Assembly: GCF_011043775.1 (NCBI RefSeq) | Contig: NZ_JAAKXY010000007.1 | Coordinates: 62,001-126,000, forward strand | DNA from: Natronolimnobius sp. AArcel1 | GTDB taxonomy: Archaea; Halobacteriota; Halobacteria; Halobacteriales; Natrialbaceae | DNA: 64,000 bases | Reading direction: 5' to 3' | Shown here: in pieces, positions 1-9,669 of the stretch | Numbering within the stretch: position 1 is the stretch's first letter | How the letters are laid out: every line of letters begins with the position of its first letter | Made by a program: the position numbers and the translations under genes | Notes under the pieces: generated by a model | What the model saw: only the letters and a program-made list of their open reading frames with translations | Told to the model about the DNA's origin: nothing | Databases searched by the model: none

Positions 1-1044
1 GTGCTGCAGGGTGCAGGGGCGCTATCTGTTGCCGGTTTAACCGGTATTGCGGGATGCCTCGGTGATGATGATGATGGAAATGGAAACGGCAACGGAACCG
101 GGAATGGTGACGGTAGTGGAAATGGTGACTCCACTGATTACCCATCTGAAGACATTCGCTTCATTGTCCCATTCGGTGAAGGTGGTGGGACAGATGTCTA
201 CGCACGCGAGATGGTTCCACTGATGGATGACCGCCTTGACGACGTCAATATCGCTATCGAAAACATCTCGGGTGCGGCATCGATGCGAGGGACGGGTGAG
301 ATGATGTACTCCGAACCTGATGGCCACACTGTCGCTGCATACAATCCGCCATCAACCCCTGTTTCCGAGATGGTCAATCCGCAGGATTTCGACCTCGAGG
401 ATGCGACCGGTGTGTGTACCTACGCAAGTACGCCGTTCGTTATCGTTGCAAATTCTGAACACGAGATTGAGGGCTACGAAGACCTCATGGATCGATATGA
501 AGACGGTGAGTTCGACAACTTCAGCGGAAAGGAACGTGGTGGTGTTGACCACGTGATGGCAATCCTCATGCAGAATCTTCACGGGTTCGAGTGGGACCAG
601 TACGTCGGCTACGATGGAACTGGACCAGCCGTTCAGGCAACAATATCCAATGAGGTCCCTGCCTGTATTGCGACTGATACTGGTGCTGAAGCAGGTGTCG
701 AGAGCGGAGATCTTGATCTAGTCGTTGGCCTTGTTAGCGATGGAACGGATGTCTTCCCAGATATTGAGACGGTTACTGATCTTGGGTACGACAACATCGA
801 TTTTATTTCGCAACTAAGCCGGGGGATCTACGCTCCACCGGATACGCCAAATGAGTACACCGAAGTTCTTGCTGATGTCGTTGAGGAGGTTCTCGAGACA
901 GACCACATGCAGGAATGGTCCGAAGAGACAGGGAACATCATCCAGTACGGTGATGGTGAACATGCCGAAGAGGTTGTGGACGAAGCTTACGAGGTCATCC
1001 CGGAGAACGTTGACCTCGAGGAAGTTCGTGACGCAGCCAACTAG
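1..1044 (+). CDS. tctC: TctC/Bug-family solute-binding lipoprotein (5' partial)
   Basis: Extracellular binding subunit of a tripartite tricarboxylate transporter, presenting a citrate-like carboxylate to TctAB. The visible N-terminus is the hydrophobic part of a Tat signal ending in the lipobox LTGIAGC, followed by a Gly/Asn/Asp-rich linker (about residues 20-48) and a Bug-type domain of about 300 residues. The first codon is GTG, but the phrase VLQGAGALSVAG normally follows an RR motif (RRTxLQGAGAL). The true start therefore probably lies before the window, and the first base is an internal codon. TctB and TctA follow at once. Substrate specificity within the Bug family cannot be read from sequence. 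Confidence 0.88.
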   Translation: MLQGAGALSVAGLTGIAGCLGDDDDGNGNGNGTGNGDGSGNGDSTDYPSEDIRFIVPFGEGGGTDVYAREMVPLMDDRLDDVNIAIENISGAASMRGTGEMMYSEPDGHTVAAYNPPSTPVSEMVNPQDFDLEDATGVCTYASTPFVIVANSEHEIEGYEDLMDRYEDGEFDNFSGKERGGVDHVMAILMQNLHGFEWDQYVGYDGTGPAVQATISNEVPACIATDTGAEAGVESGDLDLVVGLVSDGTDVFPDIETVTDLGYDNIDFISQLSRGIYAPPDTPNEYTEVLADVVEEVLETDHMQEWSEETGNIIQYGDGEHAEEVVDEAYEVIPENVDLEEVRDAAN

Positions 1045-1083
1045 TTGAATCGTATCGATCGCCATTCGCGGGGCGGTCAACAA

Positions 1084-1094
1084 TATTTATATAG
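1084..1094 (+). promoter_or_regulatory. TATA box of tctBA
   Basis: TATTTATATAG is centred about 27 nt before the tctB ATG, the spacing of a leaderless haloarchaeal transcript. It lies between the tctC stop and tctB, so tctBA may be transcribed separately from the binding protein. Confidence 0.6.
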
Positions 1095-1116
1095 AATACA
1101 TCGCAAAGCATAAATC

Positions 1117-1713
1117 ATGAAGTTCCAATCAGCGTACCGTGAGATAGTTTCCCGGATCAATTTGGAGTACGTGCTCCTTTTAGTGATGCTAGCCTCTTCT
1201 GCGTACATGATCTGGGAGTCGTACAACTTTTCAATTAGTGCTGCCGCAACATTTCCTCGACTGACAGCAGGATTTGTATTAATTGGAACGGTGTTACTCC
1301 TGTTCAGGCCGTATCTTCCAGAGCCGCTATACTCGTTCGTCGCTGAATCTGCTGATCTCATCGATGTTGATGACCAGCAGATGGGTGGCGATGAATCGAA
1401 TGATGTAGAACAAGAGGAAGATGAGATAGAGAGAAGTGACGAGAGCAACGAGGTTTCGACGGTTGGTCGACCGATTCACGATGCTGTCTTTACCAGTGGA
1501 GCCGCTCTGGGATATGGTGTTTTAGCGTATGCAATGGGGATTATGTGGGCGAGCCCAGTGTTCGTATTGATGTACGGAATCTGGTTCAAACTGTCATGGC
1601 AAACGATACTCCTCCTTATCGTACTATCGCTTGCCGTCTGCTTTGGCTTCTATGAGGCACTCAACCTTCGTGTTGATGTCGGCAACATTGTCTTCACGGA
1701 GGGGGTATTCTAA
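1117..1713 (+). CDS. tctB: TctB-family small membrane subunit
   Basis: Small integral-membrane subunit of the tripartite tricarboxylate transporter. It has hydrophobic segments at about residues 11-30 and 42-65, then an unusually acidic loop (about 78-125, rich in Asp/Glu) and a second hydrophobic half (about 125-190). TctB proteins are usually about 150 residues. The extra length here (198) is mostly the acidic loop, a common haloarchaeal expansion. The stop overlaps the next start (TAATG), so translation is probably coupled to tctA. Confidence 0.85.
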   Translation: MKFQSAYREIVSRINLEYVLLLVMLASSAYMIWESYNFSISAAATFPRLTAGFVLIGTVLLLFRPYLPEPLYSFVAESADLIDVDDQQMGGDESNDVEQEEDEIERSDESNEVSTVGRPIHDAVFTSGAALGYGVLAYAMGIMWASPVFVLMYGIWFKLSWQTILLLIVLSLAVCFGFYEALNLRVDVGNIVFTEGVF

Positions 1714-3215
1714 TGAGTACTGTAGCAGCATTGGCAGAAGCGTTACAGGTTCTTTTCACTGGTGAGACATTCCTATGGGTTGTTATCGGTATCATCTTGG
1801 GGATGATTGCTGGTGCACTTCCGGGTGTTGGGAGTGCAATGGGAATGGCGATTATCCTACCGCTGACTCTTCCACTGGAACCAGTTACCGCAATCATTCT
1901 GCTAGTTAGTATGTATAGTGGATCGATGTACGGCGGATCCATTGCAGCAATTCTAGTTAATGTCCCAGGAACTGGTGGTGCGGCAGCTACGACCCTTGAT
2001 GGCTATCCAATGTCACAGAAGGGTCAAGCTGTCCAGGCTCTCTCAATGTCGGCGACTTCGTCGGCAATTGGTGGGTTCCTGACAGTAGCCGTACTTATTC
2101 TGTTCTCTCCGGTTCTGATCGAAATCGTTCTTATGTTCGGTTCACCGGAGTTCTTCCTGATGGCGGCATTTGGATTAGCGATGATCACCGTCGTTGTCCA
2201 AGGGTCAATCGTAAAGGGTCTCGTTGCAGGCGCGTTTGGACTTATGCTGACGTCGATTGGTATCGCACCGAATTCGCCAGAACTTCGGTATACGTTCGAC
2301 TCTCTTGCGCTATACGATGGGCTTGATTTCATCGCTGCGCTGATTGGGATGTTCGCTATCGCGGAAATGATCAAGCTCTCGGCGAAGAAAGGCGGAATTG
2401 CTGACCAGTCAATCACAATGGCTGGAAGTGCAATCCAAGGTGTTCGAACGTCAGTGAGTTATCCCATTACGATTGTGAAGTCTAGCTTCATGGGAATGCT
2501 GATCGGCGCTATTCCTGGCGCCGGCGCGACTGTCTCAAATTTCTTTGCCTACGGCGAGGCCATGCGTTCCTCAAAAGACTCTGAGACCTTCGGTAAAGGA
2601 AATCCATTAGGCGTCATCTCAGCAGAATCGTCGAATAATGGCACAATCGGTGGTTCGCTTATTCCTACACTTGCGTTTGGAATCCCAGGTAGTGGATCGA
2701 CTGCGGTGTTGCTGGGCGGTCTCTTGATGCATGGGCTTCGACCAGGTCCTGACTTGTTTGAGGGAGAACTCGCGACGACGTATGCGTTCCTTCTCGCATT
2801 GCTAGTTGGGAACGTGTTCATCCTGCTTGCTGGCGTCTTCCTCGTTACCAGAGCAGGTCGCATCACCCAGATTGACACGCACGTAATTATCCCAGTGATT
2901 ATTGTGCTGTCTGTGGTTGGTGGGTACTCGCTGCGAAACAATTGGATCGATGTCGCAACCGTTCTCCTCCTCGGTGTGCTCGGTTACATCATGGTGAAAC
3001 ATGATTATTCCATCATCGCGTTCGTCTTGGGGGTGGTGTTAGGCCCAATCGCCGAAGAGAACCTCATGCGTTCGTTACAGATCTCAGATGGCTCGTATCT
3101 CATCTTTGTCCATCCGACTGAACAGCCCATCTCGTTGTTGATTACGACATTGATCTTTGTGGTCATCTTTGGGCCTTTCATTAAGCCTTGGATCTCGCAA
3201 AAACTCTCAGGATAG
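1713..3215 (+). CDS. tctA: TctA-family large permease subunit
   Basis: Transport channel of the tripartite tricarboxylate transporter. The 500 residues form about a dozen hydrophobic segments and carry the repeated TctA signature of Gly/Pro-rich loops: GALPGVGSAMGMAIILPLT near residue 32, GAIPGAGATVSNFF near 270 and GIPGSGSTAVLLGG near 325. Length and order tctC-tctB-tctA match bacterial tct operons. The gene overlaps the tctB stop. The transporter is probably driven by an ion gradient, as in the family. Confidence 0.93.
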   Translation: MSTVAALAEALQVLFTGETFLWVVIGIILGMIAGALPGVGSAMGMAIILPLTLPLEPVTAIILLVSMYSGSMYGGSIAAILVNVPGTGGAAATTLDGYPMSQKGQAVQALSMSATSSAIGGFLTVAVLILFSPVLIEIVLMFGSPEFFLMAAFGLAMITVVVQGSIVKGLVAGAFGLMLTSIGIAPNSPELRYTFDSLALYDGLDFIAALIGMFAIAEMIKLSAKKGGIADQSITMAGSAIQGVRTSVSYPITIVKSSFMGMLIGAIPGAGATVSNFFAYGEAMRSSKDSETFGKGNPLGVISAESSNNGTIGGSLIPTLAFGIPGSGSTAVLLGGLLMHGLRPGPDLFEGELATTYAFLLALLVGNVFILLAGVFLVTRAGRITQIDTHVIIPVIIVLSVVGGYSLRNNWIDVATVLLLGVLGYIMVKHDYSIIAFVLGVVLGPIAEENLMRSLQISDGSYLIFVHPTEQPISLLITTLIFVVIFGPFIKPWISQKLSG

Positions 3216-3666
3216 AGCAGATCACTCTGTGAGCATTTTTCTTTCTTACGTATCTTCGTTTGTTTTCTGTTGTGGCATAGTCTCTCTTATCACTCAGACA
3301 CTAGCTGGTGTGATCTCGAACGGAGTTCGCACAGAAATCTAAGGAGATACCACGACTTGCTGTAGGAAGTATTCGAGTACGAGGTACAACAGTTGTGTTT
3401 GGTTGTGAACTTCCGGCCATATGCCTCGGAACCATTTGGGACGGCATTCCTTTGGAACCACAGTAACAGGTAAAACAGTTCACATACTAATCGCACAGCT
3501 GTCCTACGATTGGATGTGCACTAACTTTCAGTGCCTGTTATAACAGACGCCGCGGTTGCAAAGTGTGTTGGCAGTAATTTGATGCAGTGTTAAAGAATCC
3601 CCCATCCTTGTAGCCAGGATTGTTCACGGATCGTAGCTCTCAATCGTCAAAAAAGCCGAATCGGAT
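3216..3666. other. intergenic, no gene supported
   Basis: This is a 451-bp stretch between tctA and a convergent gene. Short open frames exist on the minus strand (60-68 codons at about 3290-3496), but they lack a promoter, family resemblance or haloarchaeal acidic composition. A pyrimidine-rich run just after tctA (about 3235-3262) could serve as a U-rich transcription stop. Nothing else is recognisable. Confidence 0.5.
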
Positions 3667-4644
3667 TTAAAAGAACGTAAACTCGCCATCCTCGATGACA
3701 ACTTCGCCATCGAGTTCGAGTGTCGGTTCGGCCATCATCGCGTCAAAGTGGACCGGTGCACGGGTCGTTCCGCCAAGGTTACTGCTGGTACCGATACCAA
3801 AGTGAACGTTACCGTAACGCCCGTGGTCGTTCGAGAACCAGCCGTTGAATTCTGGGCACTCAGGATTCATGCCAACTGCGAGCTGGGCGATGTTGTAGAC
3901 TGCCGGGTCGTCATGTTCCTCCCAGACACGCTGGATCGTTTCGGCCTCCTTGCCACCTTCAACCGAAGTTACTGCGCCGTCTTCGATCTCCATTTCGACA
4001 GGCTCTTCGAGGACACCAATATCCAAGTTTGGAATTGCTCCGTCGAAGACCACTGTCCCTTCAGTCGTTCCTTCAACGGGAGCTATGTTGGATTCGATAT
4101 GGACTAATGCAGTGAACTCTCCCGATTCGTCGGCAATACCGGGGTGAGCGTTGCCACCGCGCCCCTCAAGACCAACAGTGACGTCGGTTCCTTGTGGAGA
4201 AGTGACTCGTGCCTCGCTCGCTTCGGAGAATTTTTCGGCCATCTCCTCACAATGAGGTCGCATTCCTTCGTAGTCAGCATAAAGGCCGCCTCGAACGAGC
4301 TGTTCGTCTGTGAATTTCACCATACTAATCAGCCTAGCACCATTCTCCTTGGCTTTCGCAGCGGCTTCGGAGTGGGTAATCGAGCGATGGACTGGTGTGA
4401 TGATAACATCTGCCTTGAGCATTGCAGCGGCAACTGTCTCTTCGGGCTCGTTGCCGTCGTACTCTCGCGGGTCCATCAGCGTCATGGTTACGTTGGCGTC
4501 GCGTTCCTTTGCGGCAGCTGCAACTCGCTCGGCGACATCTGCAACCTTCCAGTCGCTGACGACGAGGACATCCTCATCGGGTTCAATCGCTGCACAGGTT
4601 TCAATGACGATACTCGCACCTTTCATCTCCTGAACGGAGTCCAT
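3667..4644 (-). CDS. M29/NicX-like metalloenzyme
   Basis: Member of the peptidase M29 fold, which includes aminopeptidase T and the iron dioxygenase NicX (2,5-dihydroxypyridine 5,6-dioxygenase). It has 325 residues with an N-terminal Rossmann-like half and a C-terminal catalytic half. Near the end it has His281 (in VHFGIG) and His299-x-Asp301 (in VHFDAM), the pattern of the His, His, Asp metal ligands known in NicX. A paralogue lies at 6122-7096, and a PrpF gene sits between them. The short length and ligand pattern favour the NicX-like branch over true M29 aminopeptidases (about 400 residues). The reaction is unknown. Confidence 0.75.
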   Translation of the reverse strand: MDSVQEMKGASIVIETCAAIEPDEDVLVVSDWKVADVAERVAAAAKERDANVTMTLMDPREYDGNEPEETVAAAMLKADVIITPVHRSITHSEAAAKAKENGARLISMVKFTDEQLVRGGLYADYEGMRPHCEEMAEKFSEASEARVTSPQGTDVTVGLEGRGGNAHPGIADESGEFTALVHIESNIAPVEGTTEGTVVFDGAIPNLDIGVLEEPVEMEIEDGAVTSVEGGKEAETIQRVWEEHDDPAVYNIAQLAVGMNPECPEFNGWFSNDHGRYGNVHFGIGTSSNLGGTTRAPVHFDAMMAEPTLELDGEVVIEDGEFTFF

Positions 4645-4905
4645 GCTGCATGTTCGAACACCGCGATACTAATACGTTCCTGATGCGGTCAGTTCTTGTC
4701 TAGCATTATTGTAATAAAAAATCAATTGGGGCATTTGGAAGAGATAGCTACACACTGGCATCACCAGGGTACCATTTGATAACTTCTTTTTCAACAACAC
4801 CATTAAAATAGTGATATAATTCGTGTGTAAAGAGGTGATTGCTAGGCTGAATTTGCGAGAAACGATACTATCAATTAGTCCCCCCTCTAACTCACTGATA
4901 GACTG

Positions 4906-6033
4906 ATGGATCAACAGCAATTAGCGTGTGCAGTCGTTCGTGGTGGTACAAGTAAGGGTGTCTATATTCGCGAGGAAGAACTCCCTGCCGAGAACCGAGA
5001 TGAAGCCATCCTTTCCTTGTTTGGAAGTCCGGATGACCGTCAGATTGACGGACTCGGTGGTGCGACTTCGACGACTTCGAAGGTAATGCTCGTTACGGAC
5101 AGTGACCGGGATAACATTGATGTCGACTACACCTTTGGTCAAGTCGCGATCGAAGAGTCTGTTATTGACTGGGGTGGGAATTGTGGAAACCTTACATGTG
5201 CAATCGGTGCCTTCGCTGTTGACGAGCGTGTCGTTCCGATTGACGAGAGCGCTGATGAAGTAACGCTGCGCCTGTATAATACAAATACAGACTCAATTAT
5301 CGATCAGACCGTCCCGCTTGCTGATGGCCATGCCGCCACACAGGGCAATTTTAAGGTCCATGGTGTTCCTGGAACAAGTGCACGTGTTGATACAACGTTT
5401 ACTGATCCAGCGGGGGCAGTCACTGATGAGTTACTCCCTCTAGGTGAACCAACAACTGAACTTGAAGTCGATGGTGAGGTGCTCGAGGTTAGTGTTGTTG
5501 ATGTCACAACACCTTCCGCGTTTGTCCGGGCAGCAGATATCGGCCTTACCGCCACGGAACTACCCGAGGAGATTGACAGTGACCCCGAACTTCTCGAGAA
5601 ACTTGAGCGTATCCGGGCCGAAGTCTGTGCTGAACTCGGATTAGTCAGTGACCCAGAACGGGCCGAAATCGAATCCCCTGGCTATCCAAAACTTGCCTTT
5701 GTTACCGAACCAACAACATATGAAGGTACGGCGGGGAACACGGTTCCAGCTGACGACCAGTCAATTACCTCACGGATCATGAGTATGCAGAAACTTCACC
5801 CAGTCTACGCTGTGACTGGTGCATCAGTGACGGCTGCTGCGGCGCTTATTCCCGGCACAATCCCTAACGAAGTAGTTGAGGATGGCGGTGACGAGGTCAG
5901 TATTGGCCATCCAAAGGGAACGATGACGGTCCGTGCCAATGTTGACCGGAGTGAACCCTCTGTTGATGGCGTTACAATCTATCGGACCCAACGTCGTCTC
6001 ATGGACGGGACTGGATACTATACTCTCGATTGA
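4906..6033 (+). CDS. PrpF-family isomerase
   Basis: Diaminopimelate-epimerase-fold isomerase of the PrpF family. Known members isomerise 2-methylaconitate, 3-methylitaconate or 4-oxalomesaconate by proton shift. Diagnostic stretches are [10 protein letters not shown] at residue 9, a cysteine-containing loop [13 protein letters not shown] around residue 90, and IGHPKGTM near 335. The length of 375 fits the family. It is divergent from the upstream M29 gene and followed by a second M29 gene. A second PrpF is at 18127-19284. Together with TctABC and aconitase this points to aconitate-like tricarboxylates. Confidence 0.85.
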   Translation: MDQQQLACAVVRGGTSKGVYIREEELPAENRDEAILSLFGSPDDRQIDGLGGATSTTSKVMLVTDSDRDNIDVDYTFGQVAIEESVIDWGGNCGNLTCAIGAFAVDERVVPIDESADEVTLRLYNTNTDSIIDQTVPLADGHAATQGNFKVHGVPGTSARVDTTFTDPAGAVTDELLPLGEPTTELEVDGEVLEVSVVDVTTPSAFVRAADIGLTATELPEEIDSDPELLEKLERIRAEVCAELGLVSDPERAEIESPGYPKLAFVTEPTTYEGTAGNTVPADDQSITSRIMSMQKLHPVYAVTGASVTAAAALIPGTIPNEVVEDGGDEVSIGHPKGTMTVRANVDRSEPSVDGVTIYRTQRRLMDGTGYYTLD

Positions 6034-6079
6034 TATGTCCTTGCAATAACTGAACTTTCATTGACGGAACTATCTCCGG

Positions 6080-6112
6080 TATTTTTATTTTGTGTGAGAC
6101 TATGTTTCACAC
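6080..6112 (+). promoter_or_regulatory. TATA region with overlapping GTGTGA/TCACAC palindrome
   Basis: A T-rich TATA-like segment (TATTTTTATTTTG, 6080-6092) is followed by an inverted repeat GTGTGA (6092-6097), 9-nt spacer, TCACAC (6107-6112), just before the start at 6122. A dyad between the TATA element and the start is where a repressor would block a leaderless promoter. The binding protein is unknown. Confidence 0.45.
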
Positions 6113-6121
6113 GAACGACGC

Positions 6122-7096
6122 ATGCTTGACGTAGAAATGGCAGCAGCAGCACGAGGTATTGTAGACGACTGTCTCGACGTCCAACCCGGTGAGGAAGTGT
6201 TGATTATCGCAGACGCAAAAAAAGAAGAGGTCGGACGCGCCGTCGCCCGGGCCGCAACCGGCGCGGGGGCCGATGCAATCACGATGACAATGCCGTTGCT
6301 CGAGAGCCACGGAAACGAGCCCCCGGAGACGGTCGCAGAGGCGATGAAAGCCGCAGATGTCGCCTTTACGTGTACGACCCACGCGATCACGCACACGCGA
6401 TCGAGGCTTGAGGCAGCCGAGGCCGGTACACGGTTTGGTATTCTCCGTAGCGTCACCGAGGAGATGATGGTCGAGGGTGCGATGAGCGTCGACTTCGAAG
6501 AACTGCGCCGCCGGACAGAGGCAGTCCGTGACGTATTCGACGCCGCCTCTGAGGTCCACGTGACCAGCGACAAGGGTACCGATATTACGTTCAGCGTCGA
6601 TGGCTGTTCGGCTTTCTCGCTCGATGGCTACTTTCACGAGAACTACGGCTTCGCGACACTCCCACCGGGCGAGTCACCGACCCATCCAGCAGAGGACACG
6701 GCCAACGGAACCATCGTAATCGATGTCTCGATGGACAACCTCGGCCAACTGACGGAATCAATCTCACTCAAACTCGAGGACGGGTTCGTTACTGAGGTTT
6801 CGGGTGGTGACCAGGCCGATGAACTCCGACAGTTGATCAAGGAGAGCGACGAGAATGCCAGCAACCTCGCAGAGTTTGCTATTGGTACAAACCCAAAGGC
6901 GAAGCTGATTGGAAACCTCGCAGAGGACAAGAAACGCGCTGGTACGGTCCATTTTGCTATTGGTGACAACGAGTCACTCGGTGGTAGCCGTGAGAGCGAA
7001 ATCCACCTTGATGGCGTTGTTCGTACTCCGACGGTTCAACTTGACGATCAGGTTGTCGTCAAAGATGGACAGCTGGTTGACGACCTGTTCCAGTAA
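6122..7096 (+). CDS. M29/NicX-like metalloenzyme, second copy
   Basis: 324-residue paralogue of the product of 3667-4644, sharing the pattern of an N-terminal PxEEVLIIAD region, GNEPPETV near residue 60, THAITH near 83, and C-terminal His277 (VHFAIG) plus His295-x-Asp297 (IHLDGV). These conserved positions match the metal ligands of NicX-type enzymes. Codon use is visibly richer in G/C at third positions than in the flanking PrpF and CapA genes, so the two M29 copies may have different histories. Start ATG follows the TATA/palindrome region at 6080-6112. The reaction is not known. Confidence 0.75.
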   Translation: MLDVEMAAAARGIVDDCLDVQPGEEVLIIADAKKEEVGRAVARAATGAGADAITMTMPLLESHGNEPPETVAEAMKAADVAFTCTTHAITHTRSRLEAAEAGTRFGILRSVTEEMMVEGAMSVDFEELRRRTEAVRDVFDAASEVHVTSDKGTDITFSVDGCSAFSLDGYFHENYGFATLPPGESPTHPAEDTANGTIVIDVSMDNLGQLTESISLKLEDGFVTEVSGGDQADELRQLIKESDENASNLAEFAIGTNPKAKLIGNLAEDKKRAGTVHFAIGDNESLGGSRESEIHLDGVVRTPTVQLDDQVVVKDGQLVDDLFQ

Positions 7097-7291
7097 TCAA
7101 TTTGGTCGCAAAAAGCGCTATCAAGTGTGGTACGGCCTGTTGAATACACTGGTTTCGACCAAGGAATAGCCACCGTCGCCAAAACAAATTTTCTGTATTT
7201 TCCTGAGATAACCAACTAACGCGGACGACCGCTCGACAATCAGACCTCACTTGGGGTATTACTGGATACGCCTATATGTACCCTCATCGAT

Positions 7292-8686
7292 ATGGCTTGT
7301 ATGAACGATCTTTCCCCGTCTACGTGTACAATTGCAGCGACTGGTGATTCGATCATCACTCGCCGCGTAAGTCACCTCATCGATCGCACCGAGGGTTTCG
7401 CAGAGCTCCGATCTGTGCTATCCGCTGCAGACACGACGGTAACGAATCTTGAGGTGCTCGTTCCCAATGAGGACGCTTCTGCGACGCCCTCGGTCCCTGT
7501 TCCGAGCCAGTACCAGTATCTCAGTCCTCTGTCTGGAGTTCTCATGCGAGCCGATCCGTACGTTCTCGATGAACTCGATGCGTTAGGGATTGATATCTTT
7601 ACGACGACATCGAACCACTCATTCGATTACGGTCGTTCAGGGATTTGTTCCACTGCTGCCGCGTTGAATGAGCGCAGACTCCCGTTTGCAGGGATGGGAG
7701 AGACTCTCGTTGAGGCCCGCCGACCAACCTATTGCGAGACATCAGGTGGTCGCGCCGGTCTTGTAGCAGCCACGACAAGCGTTCCCCCCGGGAGCGAAGC
7801 AGGAAACGCGTCATCAATCCACCCTGGCCGTCCCGGAATTAATCCGCTTCACCTCCGATGGGTGTACGGCGCGACGGCCGAGCAACTCGAACAACTCCGA
7901 CATCTTGCCGATACGTTAGGGGTCGAGGAAATGAAGTCGACGTGGCTCGATCGCTCTGAGCCTGGCTGGGATGACGGACCATACTTCTGGTTCATGCACA
8001 TGCCCTTCGAAGAGGTCGACAGCGCGGCTGATGTTGGAGTTCGGTATGAACCGCTTGGGGACGACCGTCGTGCTTACCTCGGTTCGGTAGCCGATGCAGC
8101 GAAGAACGCTGACAGGACCATTGCAACTCTCCACAGCCATCAGTCAGCCGGTGGCGTCCGGAACACGTCGGAGACGCCAGACTTCTTACGGGCGTTTGCT
8201 CGAGAGTGCATCGATGAGGGGGCCGATATCTTCGTCGTAACCGGTCCGCATGTACTCCGTGGAATGGAAATCTACGATGGGTGCCCGATTTTCTACTCAC
8301 TTGGAAACCTCTTCTACCAGACGGAGACAATCGAACGGCTCCCACCAGAGAGCTTCGAGTTCTACGGGGTCGACGACCCCACGGCCGTCACAGACCTGTT
8401 CGATTCGCGTTACACCGACATTGACGGCAACCCGATTGGCAGTCTTGCACGCGAAGAGTACTGGGAAACGATTGTCCCAGTTTGTGAATTTAGTGAGGAC
8501 GGTCTCGAGTCGGTTCGAGTTTATCCCTGTACCCTCGGACAGAACCGCGACCGTCCTCAGCGTGGGACTCCCGTCGTCGCCAGTGGCGAATATGCAACAG
8601 AGATTCTCGAGCGGTTCGAATCGCTCTCTAGCCCGGCGAGTATTGATCTCCATATTGAGGATAATATCGGGGTTGTCGAGCCGTAG
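7292..8686 (+). CDS. CapA-family (poly-gamma-glutamate synthesis-like) phosphoesterase
   Basis: CapA/PgsA family protein with a calcineurin-like metallophosphoesterase fold. It shows ATGDSII near residue 15, TNLEVLV near 50, TTSNHSFDYG near 105, LHSHQSAGG near 278 and FVVTGPHVLRGMEIYDG near 315, ending in the YSLGNLFYQ motif typical of the family. Metal-binding Asp, Asn and His residues are present. There is no signal peptide, unlike capsule-linked CapA. CapA homologues without capsule genes are often found in catabolic clusters, and this one lies between M29 and SDR genes. An alternative start is the ATG at 7301. Confidence 0.78.
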   Translation: MACMNDLSPSTCTIAATGDSIITRRVSHLIDRTEGFAELRSVLSAADTTVTNLEVLVPNEDASATPSVPVPSQYQYLSPLSGVLMRADPYVLDELDALGIDIFTTTSNHSFDYGRSGICSTAAALNERRLPFAGMGETLVEARRPTYCETSGGRAGLVAATTSVPPGSEAGNASSIHPGRPGINPLHLRWVYGATAEQLEQLRHLADTLGVEEMKSTWLDRSEPGWDDGPYFWFMHMPFEEVDSAADVGVRYEPLGDDRRAYLGSVADAAKNADRTIATLHSHQSAGGVRNTSETPDFLRAFARECIDEGADIFVVTGPHVLRGMEIYDGCPIFYSLGNLFYQTETIERLPPESFEFYGVDDPTAVTDLFDSRYTDIDGNPIGSLAREEYWETIVPVCEFSEDGLESVRVYPCTLGQNRDRPQRGTPVVASGEYATEILERFESLSSPASIDLHIEDNIGVVEP

Positions 8687-8719
8687 CATCCTCACTTCTG
8701 GCTTCCGATGTCCGAACGC

Positions 8720-8727
8720 TTATTTAG
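8720..8727 (+). promoter_or_regulatory. TATA box for the SDR gene at 8751
   Basis: TTATTTAG is centred about 28 nt before the ATG. A perfect 8-bp palindrome ACACGTGT (8742-8749) lies immediately before the start codon and could be an operator. Confidence 0.5.
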
Positions 8728-8750
8728 AGTGGTATTGATTCACACGTGTC

Positions 8751-9512
8751 ATGGAGTTCGATGATCAAACAGTTCTTGTTACCGGTGCCAGTCGAAACAT
8801 TGGTGAAGAAATTGCTGTTGAGATTGCAGCACGCGGCGGTGATGTCGGTATTACCTCGAGGACAGACAAACAAGCGTGTCTCGAGACAGCCAAACGAGTC
8901 GAGAACGCCGGTGGATCTACGACCGTTGTTACTGGCGACCTAGGTGACCCCGATGATGTCGAACGGATCGTCTCATGCGTTCGGGAGGACCTCGGACCGA
9001 TTGATGTGCTTATAAACAATGCAACCTACCGACCGAAGAAGCCGTTTTTAGATGTCGAAGAGAAGGATCTCAATAAGGTTCTCGACGTGAATATCAAAGG
9101 ACTATTTCTGACAACTCAACACGTTGTCCCCGATATGATCGAGTCTGGTGGCGGAGCTGTCGTGAACCTTATTGGTGCGATGGTGTATCTCGGGCGGTCA
9201 GGGAAATCCCATTCCTATGCGAGCAAAATGGGAATTGAAGGACAGGTTCGTCAACTTGCATCGGAACTTGGTTCCTATGGTATCCGTGTTAATGGGCTTT
9301 CTCCAGGTTTGATTGATACGGAACGTGACGGGTCGTTTGATGGAGCGGACGAACTCCGTGAAGCTATTCCACTGGGTCGATCGGGTTCACCAGAAGAAGT
9401 CGCTGCTGCCTGCTGTTTCTTAGCATCAGACGAAGCGTCGTTCATTACCGGTCAGGTCCTGCACGTCAACGGCGGTCTCTACCCCACACCGAATGTGATA
9501 TCACCAGAGTGA
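8751..9512 (+). CDS. SDR-family NAD(P)-dependent oxidoreductase
   Basis: Classical short-chain dehydrogenase of 253 residues. The cofactor-binding motif is TGASRNIGEEIA (about residues 11-22), the NNAT-type motif is near 90, and the C-terminal glycine-rich end is FITGQVLHVNGGLYPTPN. The catalytic area has NLIGAMVYLGRSGKSHSYASKMG: the Tyr-x3-Lys pair appears as YASKM, while the position of the catalytic Ser is less obvious. Probably oxidises or reduces a hydroxy-acid intermediate of the surrounding cluster. A leaderless promoter precedes it. Confidence 0.85.
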   Translation: MEFDDQTVLVTGASRNIGEEIAVEIAARGGDVGITSRTDKQACLETAKRVENAGGSTTVVTGDLGDPDDVERIVSCVREDLGPIDVLINNATYRPKKPFLDVEEKDLNKVLDVNIKGLFLTTQHVVPDMIESGGGAVVNLIGAMVYLGRSGKSHSYASKMGIEGQVRQLASELGSYGIRVNGLSPGLIDTERDGSFDGADELREAIPLGRSGSPEEVAAACCFLASDEASFITGQVLHVNGGLYPTPNVISPE

Positions 9513-9669
9513 TTGGGGTACCGGTTTGATTCCGACAAACTTTCCCCTATATCCGAACCGATTGATTGGTCTCTCTCACTCTTTTGGTGTTTTGCTCGTC
9601 TGTTGGGAGCAGACTCGGATCTTATTACACACGGCCCAGTTAATTCAGGCACTCGGAGACAGTCTTTAA

